Assembly (NCBI RefSeq): GCF_963678635.1
Contig: NC_087068.1
Location: forward strand, 48,005,785 to 48,069,784
DNA from: Symsagittifera roscoffensis
Lineage: Eukaryota; Xenacoelomorpha; Acoela; Convolutidae
Reading direction: 5' to 3'
DNA length: 64,000 nt
Shown here: piece after piece, positions 54,626 to 64,000 of the stretch
How positions within the stretch are numbered: the first letter of the stretch is position 1
How the letters are laid out: each line of letters starts with the position of its first letter
The notes under the pieces: model-generated
What the model was told of the DNA's origin: nothing
Database searches by the model: none
What the model saw: the letters and a program-made list of their open reading frames with translations, nothing else
Program-made: the position numbers and the translations under genes

Positions 54626-54974
54626 TGTGACTTACTAGGATTCAATGCAGAAACACCCATCCCACATGTTTTATAAAAATGAATTGGGATTCTACATAGT
54701 TTAAATTGAAAAGATTTTGGCAAAATGTGGTCCAATTAAGGTTTTAGAAAATCTAGAAACATCAAAACGGGCTACCAAAAAAAGTTAAAACGAATTGAAA
54801 TCTGTACAATTATCGTTTCTAGGAAAAAAAATCTTGCGCTCACTGTTCGCAGTGATGATTTTTCAGTCAAAAACTTTGCGTTTCATTTAGATCGATCGTT
54901 GATGAGGAATAAAACTTCAGTTCCATTATTCAAATTGACAAAAGAAGGACCATCAATCAGTTCGTCTAGGATAA
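54626..54974. other. 3' flank of the receptor gene
   Basis: AT-rich sequence downstream (minus strand) of the receptor stop codon, probably 3' UTR. Nothing else was recognised. Confidence 0.35.
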
Positions 54975-55207
54975 CTAGCGTCGCGTAACCAAACCAGCCG
55001 TCTTGTGAGAGAAGAATTGGCGCATCTTTTTTGCTGCAGACTTGAAGTGGCTGAGAAGTAATAAAAGAATTAAGGAGTTCACAACGGGGAAGAGTCGAGA
55101 AAGTCCTACTAAACCATCTTCCAAGGTTTGACTTCGGTGCATTCGATAAATTGTAGCATACGTTTGTTCATCAAACTCCCGTCCAAACTCGTAGTCATCA
55201 CGTCGTA
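54975..55207 (-). CDS. GPCR-like receptor, last exon (TM7 and tail)
   Basis: The exon begins after TTTTTGAAG and joins the upstream exon in frame (phase 1). It encodes a polar segment (EFGREFDEQTYATIYRMH), then a hydrophobic helix (LFPVVNSLILLLLLSHF) with an Asn where TM7 of rhodopsin-like receptors has NPxxY, then a short basic tail (KKMRQFF). It ends in a TAG at 54975-54977. Confidence 0.6.
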
Positions 55208-55892
55208 CTTCAAAAAGAAAAGACACTAAATTAACTTTTAGACTTCTTGGGAACCGTTGGGTAGAAAAAAGTGCCCTATTTTTAAAAGGACAAAAGCTTC
55301 AAACACTAATCAACGCTTCAGATAACGGTTTACAGTGTTTTGTAGACAGGCTATTGAAAACCTGCAATTTTTTAAATGATAGCCGTGTTTTTGCCGATCA
55401 GTTTTTTTTCTTAAGCAGAATCTGGTTTCAAATTAAATTAAGTTTTGAGGGCGAACGTCAAAATGCATCTTCCAGACAAAATCTTTAAAATTTTTCGCTT
55501 TGTAGAAAATATTTCGCTTGGTCTTCTTCTTTAAAAAAAAATTACACTGCAGTGCAAATAACTTTAGGCTAACTTGGGTATTTTAGAGTTTTTAGTGGAC
55601 GTAAACAAATATCGACGAGGTTTTAGAAGTCGTTAAGAAATCCAGCTGATTTTGAAAATCTGCCCTCACCTCCAGAAAACCTTGGATCCGTCTCCAAAAG
55701 TCCTAGTCTTTTTGAACCATTTTAGATTTACTCTTTTTGAACAAATAATTATAATTATAAGTTAACTCCCAATCCTTAATATGTATCACTGCATGCACAG
55801 CAAATAAATTGGTAAAATCAAATGCCTGAACAGACAACATGCTTTGTTCTAGACTGAGGTGACATGCATGATCTTTTTCAGAACTCTCTTAC
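55208..55892 (-). other. Predicted intron of the receptor gene
   Basis: The minus-strand donor is G/GTAAGAG, a strong consensus, and the acceptor TTTTTGAAG is weaker. The 685-base interval contains no open continuation of either exon. Confidence 0.5.
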
Positions 55893-56241
55893 CGTCATAA
55901 AATCTAGCCACATCTGTTGCAGAGTCCTTGATTCTCTTTTGCACGATCATACTTGCCAAGGAAAGTGGTACAAAAATAACACCATAAGAAACACTTATCC
56001 ACCCGAATACTCTCGATAACATTTCCGTCTTGCGCTCTGCACGCGTAGGTTCCTTTTTGTGAGCCAAAGTCGTCCTTTTTCTTGAGTTAACATAGAAGAA
56101 AATTTTCAGATAGGCTGCCGCGGAAAATACAAAGACCACGACATGACTTAGAGTGCCCACAATGATACGAAGGAATAGTTTTTCGGACAGACAAAACTGT
56201 TCAGCAATACTCAGTAAATACGTCAAGTTTTCGCTTAAAAA
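55893..56241 (-). CDS. GPCR-like receptor, penultimate exon (TM5-TM6)
   Basis: The exon follows a good acceptor (TTTTCTTCAG) in phase 0 and ends at a consensus donor. It encodes a hydrophobic helix (GTLSHVVVFVFSAAAYLKIFFYV), a basic intracellular loop (SRKRTTLAHKKEPTRAERK), and a second helix (WISVSYGVIFVPLSLASMIV). This is the TM5-loop-TM6 plan of a seven-transmembrane receptor such as an invertebrate chemoreceptor or peptide receptor. Earlier exons should lie upstream on the minus strand (beyond 56241), but I could not place them. The ligand is unknown. Confidence 0.6.
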
Positions 56242-56710
56242 CTGAAGAAAATATTGAATATAACTTGTTTCTCCGCTATTTAGTTTTTTGGTAAAAAGCA
56301 AAAAAGTCAAAATTGTTCCAAAAAAAGAGTGTCTTCTTCTATTTCAAATCAATTGTACGAAACAAAATATGTATTTTGAAACTTTGTTGAAAATATACTT
56401 GCATTCAATTAAATTTTCAAAGTATTTACATCGCAAACGCCGTGTGATTTGGTTTCATATCTCTCGGCATAAGAACCGATTTCGGCATCTTCCTTCACGA
56501 CCATGTACCATTACTTCTATTCAATTTCTTATAGTCTACGAAATATATCGCCCGTTGATTACCCAATTGGGTTTGTATTTGTCAAGGTAGGCCCAAATTT
56601 AACCCCCCCCCCCCTAACATCACAGTAAATGTTGCCAATGAACTCTCTTTACAGCTTGGATCTTTGGACATAATCATCTTGCAAAAATAATATAGCATTT
56701 CGCCAAAAGA
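56242..56710. other. Probable intron or upstream part of the receptor gene
   Basis: No further receptor exon could be assigned. A run of 12 C lies at 56603-56614, just before the large tandem repeat begins. Confidence 0.3.
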
Positions 56711-56908
56711 GCTATTTGAATACCCGTACCGAACAAGTTTTATGTTTGTGGTGAGAAATACTTAACTTTTAAATTAAATATCTGATCAGAAACTCTTTAT
56801 GAATTTTTTTTAAAAGCAGGGATTGTCTCAAAGTTCGTAAATTTCTTATCTTATTATTAAGCAAAAGTAGCTAAATCTAGGCTACTCTAGCTAGAAAAAA
56901 TTATCCTG

Positions 56909-56974
56909 TTGGAACTCAAACCCCTCATTTGAGGTTAGCCAAACGTTTGTGTTAACCGTTCGACTATATTTCGC
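56909..56974 (-). repeat. tRNA-like relic in repeat unit 1
   Basis: On the minus strand, TAGTCGAACGG resembles a Pol III A box and GGTTTGAGTTCC a B box, about 35 bases apart, with a GTTTG/CAAAT stem between. No proper acceptor or T stem forms, so it is a tRNA-derived relic and not a working tRNA. It recurs at 59311-59378, 61456-61522 and 63777-63843. Confidence 0.35.
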
Positions 56975-58844
56975 AATAGTTGTAGCAACCTAATGCAAAG
57001 TAGTTTTTGTTGTAACAATTTTTAATTTGCATTGTTTCGCCGAGACTACTATTTTTTACTCAGAACATAGAGAAAAAACGTTAATCTCGTTGCCGTTGAG
57101 CAGTGAACTGACTTTAGATAATTTTTTTAGAAGTTTTATATTTCTAATCTTAGATGAGTAAAAAAAGGTTTCTAAACAGGAAACACACAAAAATTAGGTT
57201 AGGTTATTTATATTAAAAATCTATCTAGATTAGAAGCCTTCAATGAGAACGGGTAGTGGAAAAATAGCAAATATCAGTTTTCCGCATTTTTCCTCTAAGT
57301 TCCAATTAATGACAAGTTTATATATTATTTTATTTTTGAAATTACGAAGCCTTTCACAAAATTTTCATTTTTTAAAAATTTCCTAGAGTTAGTGAAGTTC
57401 ATTAGGATACTGATGATAGCTTTTCTTTTTTTGCTATTCAATTTCAGCTTTCGTCAATTTTATCAAAGAGCTCATTATCATTTTAGTAAAATTTGAATCA
57501 GCTAACATTTTGATAATAATACGTGAAACCTCTGAGCACTGAAAAAACCTACAAATAACCGTAACTAAACATACAAATAAGTGTACGAAGAACCGAAAAC
57601 GGTACAAATCAGCACATGGCGAAATTGCCGGAGTTGACAAAAAAGCTTATCAGACAAACTCATATACAAAAAAAAATTGTATGAAAGTAGCACATAATTT
57701 CGCCACACTCTGGCAAAAATTTGTTGCCATACTGTATATCACAAAAATGGAAAAAAAACAAAAACTTTTACAATAAAAATTTATATGGCAAGCAGTTTCT
57801 CTGCTCTATGAAATTTTTGATGAATTTTTTTTCCATAAATCAAAAAGTGAAAAAAAAAATTGTTTCAACTTTGTGTGTTATATCCATGTTTTTCTATCAT
57901 AAGAAACCCAAAGTGTAGGTGGCATTTATCAAGTAGAAAACTTAGTTTTATTAGCCATGTAAGTCAAAACTAACAACGTTTTTGTATGAGACTAGAAAAC
58001 TTTTGATTCAAAAATTTGAATGGCGGAGAAAAGAAGCCATGTTTTTCTATCATTTTAGGGTTATCTCAGCATACGAAAAACTAAATAAATAATTGAAACT
58101 ATTTTCGATTTTTTAGTGAAAAATTCAACCTGGACTACGTTATAGACAAAATATATCAAATTTGCGTGCAATAGTTTTTTTTCGTAAAATGTCTAATTGA
58201 GCACAGAAGCAAGTTTGCATGAAAAAAAAACGAAAACTTACTTTTTCTACGGAAAAATTAAATTGCATGTCAAACAGTTTTCATGTAAGAAAGTCTTTGA
58301 AAAACTTTTTTTTAGTTCTAAAACTTTTTTCTTACCAAAGTTGCAAGCAATTAAAGATAATTTTCCGCAAAAAGTCAGATTAAAAAAATGCTTAGAATAC
58401 AAATTTTGTCTGTGAAGAAAGTTTGATAGCTGATTTTTCAAAAACTTCATTAATGAATTTATTTGACAGCTTTTTTTTGCATGGACATCAACCCGGATGT
58501 TAATCTTCTCAATTTCTTTGATCGTTCCCACAAACCTTTAACATCTTTAAAAACATGCTTCTGTATTCGAGAGACCTACACGCCCTAAATTGAGCGCCTA
58601 TCTAGTGTACAAAATTGCCTCGTAATGATAAAAAAAAACATTTTTTTTTCATTTAAAATTACCCTTATGTTTTTGAAAGAAACAAATAGTGTGCTAGGTC
58701 ATACAATTCAATTTAAATTTTGCGAAAAAGTCGATTCTCTATTTCGTAACTGTTTGTCATCAGTGTCGTAATTTCCTTGACTTTTTAATCAAAACTATCA
58801 TCCAAGATTCTAAGTTGAAACAAACTTGGGGCTCATTTAACAAT

Positions 58845-59118
58845 GGCCTGGGGGTTGTTTCTGGCCGGTGGTTGGGGGTTGGTTCACGTTGTCAGGAGGG
58901 TGTGGTTCAGGTCAAGGGCAGGTGATTCAGGTCAAGGGAGGGTGGTTGATTTTGGATCACGAGGGGAGCATGATTGTGGTACAAGTGGGAGGGGTGTGTA
59001 TGGTGGTTCAGGTGGGGTGGGAGTGTCGTCTCGTGATTGTTGCGGTGGGGTTTTGGTTCAGGTGGGGGGTGTTGGTTGTTGGTTCATGTGAGGAGGAGAG
59101 GGGGTATTTCAGGCATGT
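58845..59118 (+). repeat. G-rich minisatellite in unit 1
   Basis: Repeats of GGTTCAGGTGGGG, CAGGTCAAGGG and TGGTTGGGGGTTGG words are strongly strand-biased (G on plus) and may form G-quadruplexes. Gly-rich open frames arise from it and are not credible genes. Confidence 0.75.
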
Positions 59119-61260
59119 GCTATTTGAATATCCGTACCGAACAAGTTTTATGTTTGTGGTGAGAAATATTTAACTTTTTAATAATATATCTGATCAGTTA
59201 CTCTTTATAAAATTTTTTAAAAAGCAGCGAATGTCTCAAATATGGTAATTTCATTTTTTTGTTTTTTGTTTGCTAAATCTACACTACTTCTAATTAGAAA
59301 AAATTCTCCTGTTGGAACTCAAACCCATCATTTTAGGTTAGCCAAACGTTTGTGTTAACCGTTCGACTATATTTCGCAATAGTTGTAGCAACCTAATGCA
59401 AAGTAACACTTGTTATAACAAGTTTTAATTTGAATTGTTTTGCCGAGACTACTGTTTTTTACTCAGAACATAGAAAATAAACGTTTATCACGTTGCCGTT
59501 GAGCAGTGAACTGACTTTAGATTATTTTTTCTAGAAATTTTATATTTCTAATCTTAGATGAGTAAAAAAAAGGTTTCTAAACAGGAAACACACAAAAATT
59601 AGATTAGGTTATTGATATTAAAAACCTATTTAGATTAGAAGCTTTCGATGAGAACGGGTAGTGGAACAAAAGCAAATGTCAGTTTTCCGCATTTTTCCTC
59701 TAAGTTCCAATTAATGACAAGTTTATATATTATTTTATTTTTGAAATTACGAAGCCTTTCACAAAACTTCCAATTTTTAAAAAATTTCCTAGAGGTAGTG
59801 AAGTTCATTAGGATACTGATGATAGCTTTTCTTTTTTTGCTATTTAATTTCAGCTTTCATCAATTTTTAACAAAGAGCTCGAATCATTTTAGTAAAAATT
59901 GAACCAGCTAATATTTTGATCATAATAAGTGAAACCTCTGAGCACTGAAAAAACCTACAAACAACCGTAACTAAACATACAAATAAGTGTACGAAGAACC
60001 GAAAACTATACAAATTAGCACAAGGCCAAATTGCCGGAGTTGACAAAAAAGCTTATCAGACAAACTCATATACAAAAAAAAATGTATGAAAGTAGCATAT
60101 AATTTTGCCACACTCTGGCAAAAGTTTGTTGCCATACTGTATATCACAAAATTGGAAAAAAAACTAAAAATTTTGAAATAAAAATTTTAATGGCAAGCAG
60201 TTTCTCTGCTCTATGATTTTTTCCATTTTTTCAGATTTTTTTTCCATAAATCAAAAAGTAAAAACAAAAACCTTTTCAACTTTGTGTGTGTGTTATATCC
60301 ATGTTTTTCTATCATAAGAAACCCAAAGTATAGGTGGCATTTTTCAAGCAGAAAACTTAGTGACATTAGCCATGTAAGTTAACACTAACAATTTTTCTCT
60401 AAAAATTGCATGTCAAACAGTTTTCATGAAAGAAAGTCTTTGAAAAACTTTTTTTTAGTTCTAAAACTTTTTTTCTTACCAAAGTTGCAAGCAATTAAAG
60501 ATTGTTTTCCAGAAAAAGTCAGATTAAGAAAATGCTTAGAATACCAATTTGGTTTGTGAAGAAAGTTTGATAGCTGATTTTTCAAAAACTTTATTAATGA
60601 ATTTAATTGACAGCTTTTTTTGCATGGACATCAACCCGGATGTTAATCTTCTCAATTTCCTTGATCGTTCCCACAAATCTTTAACATCTTTAAAAACATG
60701 CTTCTGTATTCGAGAGACCTACACGCCCTAAATTGAGCGCCTATGCAGTGTTCAAAAATGCCTCGTAATGATAACAAAACATTTTTTTTTTCATTTAAAA
60801 TTACCCTTATGTTTTCAAAGAAACAAATAGTGTGCTAGGTTATACAATTCAATTTAAAATTTGCGAAAAAGTATATTCTCTATTTCGTAACTGTTTGTCA
60901 TCAGTGTCATAATTTTCTTGACTTTTTAGTCAAAACTATCATCCAAGATTCTAAGTTGAAACAAATTTGGGGTCATTTAAAAATGGCCTGGGGGGTTGTT
61001 TCTGGCCGGTGGTTGGGGGTTGGTTCACGTTGTCAGGAGGGTGTGGTTCAGGTCAAGGGCGGGTGATTCAGGTCAAGGGAGGGTGGTTGATTTTGATTCA
61101 CGAGGGGAGCTTGATTGTGGTACAGGTGGGAGGGGCGTGTATGGTGGTTCAGGTGGGAAGGGAGGCTCGTCTCGTGATTGTTCCGGTGGGGGGTTTGGTT
61201 CAGGTGGGGGGTGGTGGTTGTTGATTCATGTGAGGAGGGGAGGGGGTGTTTCAGGCATGT
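59119..61260 (+). repeat. Large tandem repeat, unit 2 (2.14 kb)
   Basis: Same order of elements as unit 1, but with an internal deletion of about 0.25 kb after the GCCATGTAAG region near 60375. The G-rich minisatellite lies at 60984-61260. The 60549-60731 frame recurs only as repeat. Confidence 0.85.
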
Positions 61261-63593
61261 GCTATTTGAATATCCGTACCGAACAAGTTTTATGTTTGTG
61301 GTGAAAAATATTTATTTTTAAATTATATATCTGATCAAATACTCTTTATAATTTTTTTAAAAAGCAGCGATTGTCTCAAATATGGTAATTTCTTTTTTTG
61401 CTTGTAAACAAAATTAGCTAAACCTTGACTACTTCTAATTAGAAAAAACTCTCCTGTTGGAACTCAAACCGATCATTTTGGTTAGCCAAACGTTTGTGTT
61501 AACCGTACGACTATATTTCGCAATATTTGTAGCAACCTAATGCAAAGTAGCTTTTGTTGTAACAATTTTTAATTGGCATTGTTTTGCCATCACTACTGTT
61601 TTTTACTCAGAACATAGAGAATAAACGTTTATCACGTTGCCGTTGAGCAGTGAACTGACTTTAGATTATTTTTTCTAGAAATTTTATATTTCTAATCTTA
61701 GATGAGTAAAAAAAGGTTTCTAAACAGGAAACACACAAAAATTAGATTAGGTTATGAAAACAGGTAGTGGCAAATGAGCAAATATCAGTTTTCCGCAATT
61801 TTTCTCTAAGTTCCAATTAAAGACAACTTTACATATCATATTCTTTTTGAAATTACGAAGCCTTTCACAAAATTTTCATTTTTTTTTAATTTCCTAGAGT
61901 TAGTGAAGTTTATTAGGATACTGATGATAGCTTTTGTTTTTTTGCTATTCAATTTCAGCTTTCGTCAATTTTTATCAAAGAGCTCGAATCATTTTAGTAA
62001 AATTTGAATCAGCTAATTTTTTGATAATAATAAGTGAAACCTCTGAGCACTGAAAAAACCTTCAAACAACCGTAACTAAACAAACAAATAAGTGTACGAA
62101 GAACCTAAAACTGTACAAATCAGCACAAGGCCAAATTGCCGGAGTTGACAAAAAAAAGCTTATCAGACAAACTCATATACAAAAAAAAATTGTATGAAAG
62201 TAGCATATAATTTTGCCACACTCTGGCAAAAGTTTGTTGCCATACTGTATACCACAAAAAAGGAAAAAAAAAATTTACAATAAAAATTTGAATGGCAAGT
62301 ATTTTCTCTGCTCTATGAACTTTTTGATGAATTTTTTTTCCATAAATCAAAAAGTGAAAACAAAAATTGTTTCGACTTTTGTGTGTTATATCCATGTTTT
62401 TCTATCATAAGAAACCCAAAGTGTAGGTGGCATTTATCAAGCAGAAAACTTAGTGAAATTAGCCATGTAAATTAATAATAATAATTTCTCTCTAAGAACG
62501 TAATATACTGAAAACGTTTTTGTATGAGACTAGAAATTTTTAATTCAAAAATTTGATTGGCGGAGAAAAGAAGCCATGTTTTTCTATCATTTTGGGGTTA
62601 TTTCAGCATACGAAAACCTAAAAAAAAAATTGAAACTTTTTTCGATTTTTTTAGTGAAAAATTCAACCTGGACTACGTTATAGACAAAATATATCAATTT
62701 TGCGTGCAAGAAATTTTTTTCGTAAAATGTCTAATTGAGCACAGAAGCAAGTTTGCAATGAAAGAAAAACGAAAGTTTTTATACCTCAAACATTTTCTAC
62801 GGAAAAATTGCATAACATACAGTTTTCATGTAAGAAAGTCTTTGGAAAACAGTTTTTTTAGTTCTAAAACTTTTTTGTTACAAAGTTGCAAGCAATTAAA
62901 GATAATTTTCCAGAAAAAGTCAGAATAAAAAAATGCTTAGAATACAAATTTTTTCTGTGAAGAAAGTTTGATAGCTGATTTTTCAAAAACTTTATTAAAG
63001 AATTTATTTGACAGCTTTTTTTGCATGGACATCAACCCGGATGTTAGTCTTCTCATTTTCTTTGATTGTTCCCACAAACCTTTAACATCTTTAAAAACAT
63101 GCTTCTGTATTCGAGAGAACTACACGCCCTAAATTGAGCGCCCATCCAGTGTACAAAATTGCCTCACATTTTTTTTCATTTGAAATTACCCTTATGATTT
63201 TGAAAGAAACAAATAGTGTGCTAGGTTATACAATTCAAAATAAAATTTGCGAAAAAATTGATTCTCTATTTCGTAACTGATTGTCATCAGTGTCGTAATT
63301 TCCTTGACTTTTTAATCAAAACTATCATCCAAAATTCTAAGTTGAAACAAATTTGGGGCTCATTTAAAAATGGCCTGGGGGGTTGTTTCTGGCCGGTGGT
63401 TGGGGGTCAAGGGCGGGTGGTTGATTTTGGTTCACGAGGGGAGTTTGATTGTGGTACAAGTGGGAGGAGTGTGTATGGTGGTTCAGGTGGGGTGGGAGTG
63501 TCGTCTCGTGATTGTTCCGGTGGGAGTTTGGTTCAGGTGGGGGGTGTAGGTTGTTGGTTCATGTGAGGAGGGGAAGGGGTGTTTCAGGCATGG
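61261..63593 (+). repeat. Large tandem repeat, unit 3 (2.33 kb)
   Basis: Third full unit with small indels. The G-rich block (63371-63593) is shorter, having lost part of the GGTTCACGTTGTCAGG section. Confidence 0.85.
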
Positions 63594-64000
63594 GCTATTT
63601 GAATATCCGTACCGAACAAGTTTTATGTTTGTGGTGAGAAATATTTAACTTTTTAAAAATATATCTGATCAGATACACTTTATGATTTTTTTTAAAAAGC
63701 AGCGATTGTCTCAAATATGGTAATTTCATTTTGAGTTTTTTGATCTACACTACTTCTAATTAGAAAAAATTCTCCTGTTGGAACTCAAACCCCTCATTTG
63801 AGGTTAGCCAAACGTTTGTGTTAACCGTTCGACTATATTTCGCAATAGTTGTAGCAACCTAATGCAAAGTAGTTTTTGTTGTAACAATTTTTAATTTGCA
63901 TTGTTTCGCCGAGACTACTATTTTTTACTCAGAACATAGAGAAAAAACGTTAATCTCGTTGCCGTTGAGCAGTGAACTGACTTTAGATAATTTTTTTAGA
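63594..64000 (+). repeat. Large tandem repeat, unit 4, cut by window end
   Basis: It is homologous to the first 400 bases of unit 1 and, from about 63776, nearly identical to it. The array therefore continues past this window. Confidence 0.85.

Larger units (their letters stand above)
56711..59118 (+). repeat. Large tandem repeat, unit 1 (2.41 kb)
   Basis: Counted from the landmark GCTATTTGAATA to its next occurrence. It contains the tRNA-like relic (56909-56974), long AT-rich stretches shared with later units, and a G-rich minisatellite at its end (58845-59118). Confidence 0.85.

Noticed and set aside
56288-56590. 100-codon plus frame
   Set aside because: It overlaps the receptor exon's 5' splice region on the other strand and has no known motif.
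58843-59173. Gly-rich frames over the G-rich minisatellite (also at 60967-61304 and 63258-63566)
   Set aside because: Several frames are open at once, the content follows the repeat, and start and end differ among units. No gene is supported.

Overview
The window is AT-rich, intron-containing, repeat-dense eukaryotic DNA, most likely from an invertebrate animal. The evidence is a predicted seven-transmembrane receptor gene with GT-AG introns, LTR, non-LTR and hAT-type transposon remnants, many minisatellites, a 200-N scaffold gap, and a metazoan-type Polinton. I cannot name the species. A nematode is possible, but no diagnostic host marker was found.

The centrepiece is an almost complete Polinton/Maverick (a virus-like, self-synthesising DNA transposon) at 25901-44713, 18,813 bp. 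It has terminal inverted repeats that start with AG and a perfect 6-bp target duplication (CAATAG) on both sides. It carries the whole diagnostic set. Leftward (minus strand, about 36.3 to 27.1 kb) runs a tightly packed array: a PC4-like small protein, a frameshifted gene, two conserved unknowns (one nuclease-like), a small gene of unknown fold, a pair of related small genes, a two-helix membrane protein, the packaging ATPase, a small basic protein, an Asp-tract protein, the DDE integrase, the penton-like minor capsid protein, an Arg-rich core-like protein, the major capsid protein and the adenain-type protease. Rightward (plus strand) are an NLS-bearing protein and the protein-primed family-B DNA polymerase. 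The polymerase has three N-terminal zinc fingers, one in-frame TAA, a probable 624-bp intron filled with A/T and GTGGGCG repeats, and a long acidic tail. Integrase and polymerase would move and copy the DNA; ATPase, capsid proteins and protease would package it. No envelope or fusogen gene was seen.

Left flank (1-25.9 kb): a 1.62-kb tandem repeat, two copies of which carry a GC-richer insert of at least 0.5-0.7 kb; a broken Ty3/Gypsy-like retroelement with three 379-bp-type LTRs; a segmental duplication with 76-bp arrays; a 346-bp hAT-type MITE with a perfect 8-bp duplication; a 110-bp tandem array; two unexplained exon-like minus-strand frames (one with a zinc ribbon); a scaffold gap; and a decayed non-LTR reverse transcriptase that is the Polinton's insertion neighbourhood.

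Right flank (44.7-64 kb): a TCGA-rich minisatellite element bounded by about 34-bp inverted repeats, several short repeat fields, the last two exons of a predicted GPCR-like gene on the minus strand, and a 2.1-2.4-kb tandem repeat running off the window end. Each repeat unit holds a tRNA-like relic, and the three complete units hold a G-rich minisatellite. Most of the remaining sequence shows no gene that I can support.
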